A stretch of 64,000 bases of DNA from Dillenia suffruticosa (Eukaryota > Streptophyta > Magnoliopsida > Dilleniales > Dilleniaceae): contig JAVTVX010000017.1 in NCBI GenBank assembly GCA_033439265.1, positions 9,136,001 to 9,200,000 of the forward strand, read 5' to 3'. Of the stretch, positions 23,171-34,740 are shown one piece after another (within the stretch, counting starts at the first letter, position 1; each line of letters begins with the position of its first letter). The notes under the pieces were generated by a model. The model saw only the letters and a program-made list of their open reading frames with translations, ran no database searches and was not told the DNA's origin. The translations under genes and the position numbers were made by a program.

Positions 23171-23931
23171 TGGACTAATAGGGGCGTAAACCCGAGGGCT
23201 GTTCAAAAACAAAGTAATATATTAATTTTTCAGAAAAATTGGAAAAAAATTAGATGGTTTTGAAAAAAGAATTTTGTGTTCAAATATAATATTTTTCTTA
23301 AAAATATTTTTTTTTTCCGAAAAATATAACTAATCAGTGAAATTGTTTTTAAAAATTTTTCCAACCGTTTTTCTTGGTTTTCCAGACTATTAATCTTCTT
23401 TTCCTTTCTTTCTTTATTTTTTTTTTCCCAAATTGAAGAACCATTACTCCTTATCGTTGTCTTCTTTTTCCACTTCCGCGATCGTCATCGTCTTCTCCTA
23501 CTTTTGCCACCACCACAGTTGCAACAATTGCTTCCATCCAGTAGTTGCCACCTTATCGACCGGTCATATTAATCGATTGTTTCACCAAATTGATTTCTTT
23601 CCCACTTGACAGATTTTGTATAATTTGTTCGTAATCAATCTATTATTAAGTTGTATAATCTTTTAAAATTTTTAAATACGAAAATAGAATGTAATAAAAG
23701 AGGTGTGATTTTTATTGAACTCAAATAAAAGGGTTTTTAGGTAATTTCAAATATTATGATCTTTAAAATGATATGATGACCTCTCCGTGATTCGTATTGA
23801 GAAAGAGAGAACAAATAGGAAAAGAGGTACGAGAACCTCAAGCAAGCTACAAAAGGGCGCGGAGGAGCGGAGGCTGGGGTTGGATTGGACACACATCATT
23901 TGGAGTCGCACGGTAGTCGTTGAGAGAAGTC
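23171..23931. other. Intergenic / SerRS promoter region
   Basis: AT-rich to about 23760, then the presumed 5' leader of the SerRS gene. There is no strong TATA box that I can defend. Confidence 0.4.
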
Positions 23932-26900
23932 ATGGGATTTCCGAGCTGTTTCAGCGGAGCAACCTTTCAAACCTTAAAACTTGCCTCTATCCCATACTCT
24001 TCTTCTTCTTCTTCTTCATCTTCTTCCCTTTCATTTTTCAAACCACTCTTGAAAACCCTAATTTCATCCCATTCCCGTTCCTGTTCCCGTACTTCTTCGC
24101 TTCCCTTGTTTTTCGTTAGAGCCCTATCCACTCCTGCTACTCTCCAATCCGTTCCCGTTCCCTCCACAGATGATGACAAGGGTATTCTCTCTGTCTCTCT
24201 CTGTCTCTCTCTCTCTCTCTCCCTCTATTGAGTTTCATTTGGTTGAAGAAATGTGTGTTTTGATAGGGGGTTTATGTGTTTTTGTTTGTTCAGGAGTGGT
24301 TGTGAAGCCACAATGGAAGGCAACAATCGACTTCAAGTGGATAAGGGATAATAGAGATGCCGTTGCTGTGAACATCAAGAACAGGAAATCTAATGCTAAT
24401 TTGGATCTTGTACTCGACCTCTACGACAAGCTCATGTCTCTTCAGAAGGTTTGCCCTAATCTAATTTCTTCTCACTGTGACCTTCACACCACTTGTCTCC
24501 CAAGGACAAGACTAGACAGCCTATGTTGAGTTCGTAAATGTTTGGAGTGTAAAACCTCCATCCCAATATGCAGCACCAGCATTCTGATCTTTTCTAGCTT
24601 AGTGGCAGCTTTCGACACATTGTAAATTGTCCTATTGTCTAGAAATCTAGAATTGTTTTTGGGTGGTGGAGAATGCAAGAAAATATATTTCATATGTTTA
24701 TGGTGATGTTGCTGGGAGATTAGCAAGTTGTGGCGGTACAATGATTTTGGTTTTTGAGCTGTTGCGTGTTGCGTCACGGTGTAGAAAATAAATGCCAGGA
24801 AACATTCTTAAGCTTGCCCCGATACTATATAGGACATTACTTTCCGAAGTAAAGCAGTAGATGCCTGCTTTTATAACTTTTAAAAGTAGTTACTACTCTG
24901 ATTTGGTGAACGGAGTGGCTACATACAAATTTGTTCTATAAGAAGGAACCACAAAGCCACTCAGAGATTTAAATGAAAATCAGTAAAACATTTGTTAGAA
25001 TGACACAGAGAAGGCAATTACATAATGAGAGCGATTATTATGGGTTAAATTTGTTACATGGAATTCATCTTTATTGGATTGCATTTCAAGGAAATTGGAT
25101 TACTAAAAAGGATTTCAGTTCTCAACTTGATGGAATTTTTAGAATAGAATGTTAAAAAGGATGTTAAATAGAATATATATTTTTTTGTTGTTAACATTTG
25201 TATAAGTTTGTAGGCTTGTAAGGGGCTTCCTATTCTCAGGGATAGGAAAGGAGAACAATGATTATCTAGTGCTCATGAGGTCGTTTGCAGACCTGAAAGT
25301 CGAGGAAGCTTGGGTCTTGGTTGTGTGGTGCTTAAAAACATCTCGTAAGTGGGAAAATGTTTATGGAGAGTTCTTTAGAGCTTGATTTTCTTTTGTGCTT
25401 AAAGTGATTATGAGCAAGCATGTGTTTCACTTGAATGGGCTTAATGCTAAAATAGGAAGAAGAGCAATCTCAATTAATTATCCAAGAGATCCTTGCTCAA
25501 AAAATTTTCACAGTTATTTTCTTGGTAGTCAACTACTGGGAAAAAATATTTTGAAATGGATTTATTTGTAAATAACATAATCTTCACTTGTTGCTTTTCA
25601 GATATTTCACATGGTATGTCTGAAATTTATTTTCTTCTAAATAATATATTCTTATTGGATACTTAATATATGAGGAGTTCTTCATGTGAGCCTTTTTTTG
25701 AGGATTAGATTCATGCTTGAGAGACTTCATGTACGCCTTTTATGACAGTTAGATTCTAAGTTAGCACAAATATGTTATTCATTAACTCATTGATGATTTA
25801 AATGAGCACATAATAATTATTTTTTAGCATTTTCCCCAATCTTGCTTCTTTGATAATGCCCAAAGAAGGGTAAGAATTGCCCATGTGAATTGTGATAGAA
25901 AGTTAGAAGTGTGTGAAAGCTGTATTGGGGATGAGGTAAAATTGACAGTTCATTTCTTGTACTACATAGACACAAACGCAGCAATATATCTCTATCCACT
26001 CTTTGCATATATTTCTTCCACAGTTCTCGCAAGTGTATTTCTAAATATTATATTACTAGCATCGAGATCAATTAAAAAATATATGGTTATAAACATATCA
26101 ACACAATATTATCTCTAGAACTCTCAAGATTTTCACATAGCTCTTTTGCATCTAGAGCTCAAGTGTATCTATCATTTGCAATGTATACGTAGACGTGTGA
26201 AGTTCATAGTAGTCACTTTTGAACTATATAAGAAGTTTAATTGCTAAGTTGAAATATTCATAGATGAATGTTATAAATAATGACTGAATTTTTATTATGG
26301 TCAAAACAAAAGTAGCAGTATTTTAATGCCAAAATAGATCAAATTGTTTTAAAGCTTGTTTCGTCATCATTTTCTAATTGGATTGCACCCATGTTCTATG
26401 CTGCAACAAATGTCCTGAGTTATTGCAGATGAAACATATAGTAGAAAGCCAATAATCTTTGTCAGCCAATGTGCATCTTACAGATGACAAATAAAAAAGG
26501 AGGTTAGTAATTTTGTCCTCAATGGTTGCTAACTGTGGCTCACAGATAGCAGGAAGTTGAGCGGCTTCGTCGGGAGAGAAATGTTGTTGCAAACAAGATG
26601 AAGGGAAAACTAGAACCAGCAGAGCGTCAGAAACTTATAGAAGAAGGTATTTCTCATAATTTTGGTATTTTTTTGAGGTTCTCAAGTTTCCATTATGACC
26701 CGTTCTAAAATTTTCCTTCAGGAAAGAATTTAAGGGATGGACTTGCTACTTTGGAAGAAGACCTGCTCAAACTTACAGACGAGCTTCAGCAAGAAGCACG
26801 ATACATACCTAACATGACTCATCCAGAAGTTCCAGTTGGAGGGGAGGAATGCTCTGCTATAAGAAAAATGGTATTTAAGTCGATGTGCATCTCTCCTCTT

Positions 26901-29900
26901 GGGTGTGGTTGTCAGTGTGCAGTTTTATTAAATATTGTTTTGTATTTTGTAGGTTGGTAAACAACGGGAGTTTAACTTCTCTGTCAAGGATCATCTTCAA
27001 CTTGGGAAAGAACTGGATCTCTTTGATTTTGATGCAGCTTCTGAGGTACTCCTTTTCTTGAGCATTTTTAATTGCCCGCATGGGTTCTGATCAAAGGGCA
27101 TAAAAACTTTGCCTTAATGGAGACCTAAGCTTACAAACTAATTTTGTGGCATGAACCCCTCTTTCTTTCTTTGTTTTTTCCTTCAATCATTTGGTCTTAT
27201 AACCACATTTGCAACATGGCAATTTGCAAAACAATATTCAACTGAGAAAGACCCCTTTCTTGATAAGGAAAGAAGAGAGTGAAAGTGCCTGATGCTGTAC
27301 AAGAAGCCTATTGATATGAGCATCAACATTTTTTGTCTAGTTTATGCGATTTGAAATTCATTTTTCGGATGCACTTTTTATTTCCTTTAGGTTATAATGT
27401 ATATAGGATTTTTTAGGCCTTTAGCTTGGTTACTTTCACTTTTATTTGAATACTACTATTTAATTAGGGAGGGATTCGTGGTTTATTTAAGTCAACTTTC
27501 ATAACTGCAATGTGTGAAAAGGCAGGTAATTACTTAAGAAAGTTATTGTTTAATTTGGTAATTGCTCCAATGAGTCATTTTGGGTTCATAATGGTAGCCT
27601 TAGTGTCAACTTATGAAACAATTCTCTTAATTGTTTTAGAGAACAATAGAGGATTTAGATCCAAAGGCCCTTAATTGGGTCCACAGACTTGGGCATAATG
27701 TAGGGAAATCCAATTGGGCTGTTTTGTTGAATGGAAGAGTCTCAGACATTTCAATACTTTTGAATTCATTTCTTTTTGACTTAAACAAGTTAAATTCCTT
27801 TGATGTATTATTCTATTAGATGTATGACATCATAATATTTATCAAATCGTGTCTTAGTAGCTTATGGGGCTTTCTCTTTTGTTGCTTCACTTACACAAAC
27901 ACACCCGATCCACTATATCTCATGGGAGTGCTTGTATATCTGCTAGTGAACTTGCAAATGTGTGTAGGTGAGGTGGTCTGTTACGTTCAGTCCTGATTTT
28001 GGGACAAAAGGCCTGCATATAATTTTGGGAAGAATCATATTCCACTATTGTAGATGGAGTGGTTAATTAGACTCGGTTCCCAAAACTCTTATTGTTAGTG
28101 AAAGTTCTTTACATTTCAACATTGACCATTATTTGCAAAAATCTTTCAGCCGATGTCTTATCTACTTGTTTTTATCTTTCTTTTATTTAAGTGAAGAGGC
28201 AGTCTCATTCTCTTTTCTGTATCATTCTAACTCTCGTTCTCTGATAAATCTTCTTTACATTTCTGCATTGACCATTATTTGCAAAAATCTTTCTGCCGAT
28301 GTCTTATCTACTGGTTTTTATCATTCTTTTTTTTAAGTGAAGAGGCTGTCTCATTCTCTTTTCTGTATCATTCTTAACTCTCGTTCTCTAATAAAATCTT
28401 CTTATCCTTTGCCATAAAATCTTGTCTACAGATTATCCTGAACTTAACGCAAAATACCTAGCAATGAAAGATTGAATAATGAGGTGGCTTGCTGCTATGT
28501 TGCAAAGAAACCTTGGACGTAAATTGTTTGTTTCATACTCAAAATTTACTGACTCTTTATTTCTAGTATGCACTTATGCGCACATAAGTTGCCCTTGGAT
28601 GCACTTGCTTCTGTATAAATCCTGCTCATGATCTTTTTCAAGTGCTGCGCCACCTCTCTACGTATGTCTTGCATTTCTAGGATGCTTACTCTGGCCTCCA
28701 CATGACAAATGAAAAAAAATACTGCATGAGGTACAGGTGAGCGGTTCAAAGTTTTACTACCTGAAAAATGAAGCGGTTATGCTAGAGATGGCCCTCATCA
28801 ACTGGACATTTGCGGAGGTCATGAAAAGGGGCTTCACACCTTTGATAACCCCTGAAATAGTAAGATCTACAGTAGTTGAAAAATGTGGCTTTCAGCCTCG
28901 TGGAGCAAATACTCAGGTTTGTGAAAATTCATGAGCAAGTTTTGTATTACAGTTGTTGTTTGTGGGTATACATCCAAATTCTTTGTAAATGCATGCTCTT
29001 TCTTTTTCATGATATATAAGGCTTGTGGGAGGTGCTTGTCATTGTTCCAATTCATACGTATTTTTCTTTTCCAAAATGTTTCAGGTTTACTCTATCGAGG
29101 GAAGTGACCAATGCCTTATTGGCACCGCAGAGATTCCTGTGGGAGGTATTCACATGGATTCTATTCTAGCTGACTCATCGCTGCCATTGAAGTATGTGGC
29201 TTACTCCCATTGCTTCCGTACTGAAGCTGGTGCTGCTGGAATGGCTACAAGGTGAACCAGCTATTTGCTACTTGTCAGTTTTGTAGTGCAATTTCCATCT
29301 TTATTTAGCTTGTTTCCATTATTTTCTCTTTGCATCCTTTTATTAATGTAATCAGATAAGTTAGATGACCCAATGTTACATGATCATAATAACTCTGTTT
29401 CTTGTAGATTTTTTTGTGTACTTCTGTTTAGTTGCTGTTGAGGAAATGTCTATCATAGTTGTCAACATTAAGTAAATCAAATTGACATTCATTTGTGAAT
29501 ACTTTCTCTTTGCAGCCAGCTCAAAACTAGCACTTAGCAAGTTTTTACAATCTGGGTATTGTTTTGTCTCTAGTAACAGTAGAGAGGCTAATGTGACTAG
29601 TTTTATTGAATGAACAAGAATGGCACTATGATGTGGAATGACTTTAGAAGAACTATGACAAGATTTAGGGTCAAGGAATTTAGAGTTTACTGCATAAACA
29701 GTAACTAAATTAAAGATGAAGAAAGCAATAGATAGAAGAAAGAAGATAGGTTTACTAGCATACACTAGTAGATCCTTAGGCATCACACCTAGGCCAAGAA
29801 AGCATCACAAGTTCTAGGGTTTGAGAGCACTCGGTGCAGAAATCAAAAGTCTTATTTGTCACTACTCATTTAACCTTGAGGAGAAAAAATATATATATTA

Positions 29901-31687
29901 TTAAGACTAAAATTTAGTTTAACTACTAAAACATAATATTTTTCTAAAAACTAATAAAATAAAATCCTGCTGTTGTTATTCTTGAGCTACATCACCCTAT
30001 TCGTTAGACTTGGGCTGAAATGGAGCACTCTTTTCACCGTTGTACGCCAAAAGTTTCCATTGATGATTTCTGTAAACCCCAGCCAACAGACTGCCTAAAA
30101 TTTGCTCCATATGTAGTGCTTTTCATGTGCAGGTTGCAAAAAGAGATTGCGATGTATTATGTTTTATTGTTTGTACACCTCAGTGTGCTACTAGTGTTAT
30201 TGCCATAACACTTTTATCGGATACAAATCATGTGATGAGTCTGTGGACTACGGTTGTTTTTGGAGTGGGTCAGTAATTTCCATTGCCTTGTCTTCAATAG
30301 TGGGAAAGGAATCTTCATTATCTTTCCTGAACTTCTCCAGGAGGCCATTTACATTTTTCTGTTCTTTAGGCCTGGGCTCAGTTAGTGCTTGTAGTGATCT
30401 CTATACTTTTGGTTGCCTTTTACCTACTCATGATTAGCCATGTAAATCCATTTCATTCCTGTTTCTTTCTATGAAGGAATATAGACTATACAAGGGAATT
30501 ATCTTTGAATATCTTGCACAAGGAATGGTGCCTTTTAGTTCTAGGTTGTATTGCATGATGAATATTTAATTGAAGGAAGTCATATCGGAGAATTGCTGTA
30601 GGCTAAATTTGTCTCTTCAGATATTGCTTATGTTTTTTTTATTGATTTATATTTAAATACCCTCTTAATGTCGATATTTTCTAGTTGATGACGTGGTGGC
30701 ATTTTTGTGCAGAGGCCTTTACCGAGTTCATCAGTTCAGCAAGGTGGAGATGTTCATCTTGTGCCACCCAGCAGAGAGCGAAGTCTACCTTGACAAACTC
30801 ATTAGAATTGAAGAGGACCTCTTCTCAGCTCTTGGATTTCATTTTAAGTATGGAGTTTCTTATTAATTTTTATTTGTTTATTTATTTATTTTATGTTTCT
30901 CTTCCATGCACTCGGTGACTAATATTACCTAGACTTTAGATGGCTTGCATCTAGAATAATTTGATTTATTATTTTCTTAAATGTTTTGTTAGGACTTTGG
31001 ATATGGCGTCAGCAGATTTAGGTGCCCCCGCTTATCGCAAATTTGATGTAGAGGCTTGGATGCCAGGTCTAGGTCTCTATGGCGAGGTCTGAAATTAAAC
31101 TTCCTTTTTTTTTTCCTTTGCTTTTATATTAGTTGTATTTATTTACAGCTAATTTTCTTTTTATGATCTTCATTTTTACCTCTCAAGTTGAAACACATCC
31201 TTCGCGCTCTGTTTATGTTAATTTTCATATTTGGCTACGCCATGTTGCTTGACTTTTTAAACCATGGTGCATTTTATTAGTTTTCAAGTGTCGGTCTCAT
31301 GTTACTCTTTGCTGAGCTTGGGACTGCAGGAGTGGGCGGCCTGATGCATTTTTTTTTTCATAAATGACCATTCTTAGACTACTTCTAATGTACTACAGTT
31401 GCATTGAACAGATATCAAGTGCATCAAATTGTACAGACTACCAGAGTAGACGGCTGGGGATACGATTCCGTCCATCAGAAGCATCTGGGTCTGCCCCTAA
31501 AAAGGGTAAAGGTAACCTTGCTCCAACACAGTTTGTCCACACATTGAATGCTACAGCATGTGCAGTTCCGCGGATGATTGTATGTTTGCTGGAGAATTAC
31601 CAGCAAGAAGATGGTTCTGTTATCATTCCAGAACCTTTACGGCCCTTTATGGGTGGTGTTGAGCTTATTGCACCTAAAAACAGATAG
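23932..31687 (+). CDS. Seryl-tRNA synthetase, chloroplast/mitochondrial type
   Basis: Ten exons: 23932-24181, 24294-24448, 26553-26646, 26722-26870, 26953-27045, 28737-28916, 29085-29251, 30713-30847, 30993-31086 and 31412-31687 (1593 nt, 530 residues; all phases close, all GT-AG). It charges tRNA-Ser with serine for organelle translation. Residues 1 to about 80 are Ser/Leu/Arg-rich with almost no acidic residues (poly-Ser near 23-32), a typical plastid/mitochondrial transit peptide. Residues about 92-195 form the N-terminal tRNA-binding coiled-coil arm ([16 protein letters not shown], then [16 protein letters not shown]). The class II core follows: motif 1 around [19 protein letters not shown], motif 2 [21 protein letters not shown] (read as two halves across exons 7-8, about 349-369), and motif 3 [18 protein letters not shown] (about 484-501). 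Length fits the organellar plant enzyme (about 510-530). Introns 2, 5 and 7 exceed 1.4 kb. Confidence 0.94.
28105..28400 (+). repeat. Tandem duplication (~146-bp unit, two copies) in SerRS intron 5
   Basis: Copy 1 is about 28105-28250 and copy 2 about 28251-28400. Both carry ATTGACCATTATTTGCAAAA, GCCGATGTCTTATCTACT and GTCTCATTCTCTTTTCTG in the same order, with a few substitutions. The copies abut with no spacer. Confidence 0.85.
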
Positions 31688-32104
31688 GGTGCTTTCCGCA
31701 ATTTCCTTAAAATTTTGACTTCAGAGACCAATTTACTTGCTTTTCTTTGTTATAATTATTTTTTTATTATTACTTTTTCCATAGTTACATTTTGTACTTC
31801 TGGTTTAATGCATCGGATAGTGGAAAAAACTAAGTTTAAATGGAATCACTGCATTTATGAAATTGGTGCAGCCTAAAATACAGCTTATGTTTTCTTTACC
31901 TGCCCTTTTGAGAGTTTTATTTCTCAGTATTCTTAAAATCCAGTATAGAAGGGTCAAAGCAGCAAAAATCTCCTTGATCTTTGCATCTACTCTTCCATAA
32001 TCTTACCATTTCACTCAACTCCATCTATTGCCGCGAGTGGACAGTGTCAACTATTCTATCCATTCCTCTACCTTTTCTCCCATTTTGCCCTTAATGCCTC
32101 ATTT

Positions 32105-32108
<4 letters not shown>

Positions 32109-32138
<30 letters not shown>
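32109..32138. repeat. (GA)n microsatellite
   Basis: About 15 GA units in intergenic DNA. Confidence 0.9.
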
Positions 32139-32140
<2 letters not shown>

Positions 32141-33213
32141 TTTGGGTAAAGATGGTAAGATCGTATGTTTTGTTCAACATCTGATCGTGTTTAAATGGGC
32201 TTGTCAAATTGAAGTGGTGGCTTTTTTGGTGCTTGAAAAGATTCGTAAGCTTGCCAATCGGATCAAGTTGGCTAAATTACAGCAAATAATATCTAGCAAC
32301 AATAAAGCTTTGGGGAACAGACTACCGCTTCCAAATACAGCGGTGTTCTCCTCTCCCCTGCTAATTAGCAATCGAACACGTAGTTGAGGTGAATATGATT
32401 TTGAATAAGCCAATAAAGCACAAACCTGGCTGGATTTTCAACTCTTTAATGTAGTCGGAATGGACCTTCACGATTACTACCATAATCAAGCATTCCATAG
32501 ACCTCAGCATGAAAGTGGGAAAGGGTTTTTGTTCTCTTTTACCACTCGATTTCTCAACACATGTTCGATTGACTTTTGACACTGTTACGTTTTATATCCT
32601 AAAGTTATGCTGTTTACATCATGGCTGAATAGCTTTTAGTGAAGTTTGGGGATTTGTTCAAGCTGATTATGAAGAACTACACGGATGAAACTACGGTTTC
32701 TATGGTACAAAAGTTACAACTTAATTCTTCAAAACAGAAACAGATCCCAACACCTCCTGAAAGAGTTAAGAAGTCGATACTGAAAAAGTAAGGACACAAG
32801 AGACCCAAAAGATTGCAGCCTTAAGAAATGTTTGGATCCGTCATTAGTGTAGTCTTTCGCACTGACGCCATTGTGAATGGGAGCACCACCAGGGGAGAAT
32901 GGGAGCCTGGGGCAAAACAAGGAAAAAGGTTGGGGAGTGATGAAGAAATCGATGCGGTCCACTTAGACAAATCGATGAAATTTTAAAAGTTCTAGGAACT
33001 ATTTAAGATGATATTTGAAAGCATGTCCCATATATAAGAAACTTTCGTGGTTTTAGATTAAAATGAAGTAGCTGCTCTAGCACGGAAAGGCCATTATCAC
33101 CACAAACATAAACACAAACCAAACAGAAAAAGGCCATTATCGTACTTGAATCAGTTGTGAAGTCTGACGGGGAAATTATCTAGAGGTTGTAACTCCGATT
33201 GCAAAAAATTATT

Positions 33214-33219
<6 letters not shown>

Positions 33220-33267
<48 letters not shown>

Positions 33268-33268
33268 C
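33220..33268. repeat. (CT)n(TA)n compound microsatellite
   Basis: About 17 CT units followed by about 6 TA units. Confidence 0.9.
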
Positions 33269-33656
33269 ATATATATTTTTTACATTATAATTGTTTTCCT
33301 AATATTTAGTTTATAATACTACGCCAATTTGCATGTTGCAGGGTGATGTTAAGAAACACAAGGGGCAGGTTAGTCATCGTCTGTTTATTTATTTACGGAA
33401 GTTGACTAATGCAACCTGTTTTGGAAAATTAGATTTAAGAAGGCAAAATATTAAAAAATAATAATAATAATAAATAGAATATTATATTCTTCTTACCTTG
33501 CTCTCCTCGGAGGGTATTTTCCGTGGCCTGACCAAGTTAGCTTGACGGGACATACACTAGGGCAAGAGAAGGACTAGGTTTCATCCTCAGACGACAATAA
33601 CTTCCTCGTATGTCTAATCAGCGTTTCACTTGGTTTAGTACAATGATTACACATGT

Positions 33657-33979
33657 TTTTTTTTTTTTTTTTTTTTAATTTTGGTGAATTAGGATAAGAA
33701 AAAAGCAAGGAAAACAAAAACGCAGGCAACACAAGCTCTGCAGCGCTAAAGCTTCCTCCTCGAAGAGAGCACGCCTACTGCATCACGCTGCAAACAGTGA
33801 ATAACTTCGGCTGGAGGAGATACACTCACGTGAACACCTGGATCCGCACCTTGCCCCAGCTCCGCTAGTTTATCAGCGCATTGATTAGCTTCTTTGAAAA
33901 TGTGATTAATCTCGACAACTCCTCGATTGTTCATGGAGTTTCTGCAGTCGAGAAATACCCTTTATTACACAATTCCTTG
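33657..33979 (-). mobile_element. 5'-truncated LINE (L1-like) 3' end
   Basis: Minus-oriented: the plus-strand poly-T at 33656-33676 is the poly-A tail. The coding remnant (33934-33746) reads INHIFKEANQCADKLAELGQ, the C-terminal RNase H-like block of plant LINEs. The flanks AATGATTACACATGTT (33642) and GTGATTGCACATGTTAAT (33981) look like a mildly diverged target-site duplication, which fixes both ends. The RNase H block is shared with 44405-44927. Confidence 0.75.
33746..33934 (-). pseudogene. LINE RNase H-domain fragment
   Basis: A 62-codon open tail of a LINE ORF2 protein: VEINHIFKEANQCADKLAEL matches the last RNase H helix, where Asn/Asp near ‘EANQCAD’ belong to the fold's final catalytic segment. 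The rest of ORF2 is absent through 5' truncation. Confidence 0.7.
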
Positions 33980-33994
33980 ATGTGATTGCACATG

Positions 33995-34740
33995 TTAATA
34001 CCCTTTATTTTGGGGCAGTTGATTAATGGAGTGGCTCCTGGGCTGACCACGCCGTGCATCCCGTGCCACCAATCTGATTACATTCGAAATGGGTCTGGAA
34101 AAGCCCATCGGCCATGGGCTCAAAGCCCCACATGCCCATAGGCATGGCATGGCCTGACTCATTAGCACAAGGCATATATGGGCCTCCCCTTTCTGTATGA
34201 ATTTCATACTGCTGTTCATTTTCCATGCATACCCTACAACAAGTTCTTTGGGCGAGGCTTGAGCGTACTGTTTAGGCTCACCTTTTGTGACCAATTCTGC
34301 TTGCCCCGCCGATTGAGAATTCTTTCCCATTTTAAAAGACCAAGCCGACCCAGAAAGTAGAGATCGTCGTAAATCCTCCATATAGAGCTATCCTCCATGT
34401 AGAGCTCCCGTGAAGTTTATTCAACACAAGAAAGTAGTGATTGTTGTTCATTAACCATATAAGCGTGAAAGATCAGTTGCCAGCTCCGTTTTGGTCGTTC
34501 TCCACTTGGCAAGAGGTGTTCTGTTGTTAGTGAGTTGGACATGATATGTTTTATGCAAGAGGTGTGGAAAGAGATGATACGACGTTAGTGAGTTGTACAT
34601 GTGATGTGTCATTTTTTTTAGTCGAAGTGGGTTGGATCAGACTACTACCTTAGTTTGGATTGTCCTCCACTTGGCAGATTTGTAGTTGGTAAGTTTGATT
34701 TAAGGGAACATCGAAAAAACCAAGAGAGTTTGGTTAGTGG
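33995..34740. other. Intergenic, unrecognised open frame
   Basis: A 128-codon minus-strand open frame (34381-33995) contains a short palindromic ATGGGC/GCCCAT-rich stretch (about 34100-34150). I recognise no domain; it may be transposon-derived. Confidence 0.3.

Larger units (their letters stand above)
31688..33650. other. SerRS 3' region and intergenic DNA with microsatellites
   Basis: (GA)n at 32109-32138; (CT)n at 33220-33253 followed by (TA)n to about 33267. Several open frames of 60-119 codons (32028-32962) have no recognisable domain and are not called. Confidence 0.5.

Noticed and set aside
24484-24777. 97-codon minus-strand ORF in SerRS intron 2
   Set aside because: Lies wholly in the intron and antisense flank with no motif; a chance frame.
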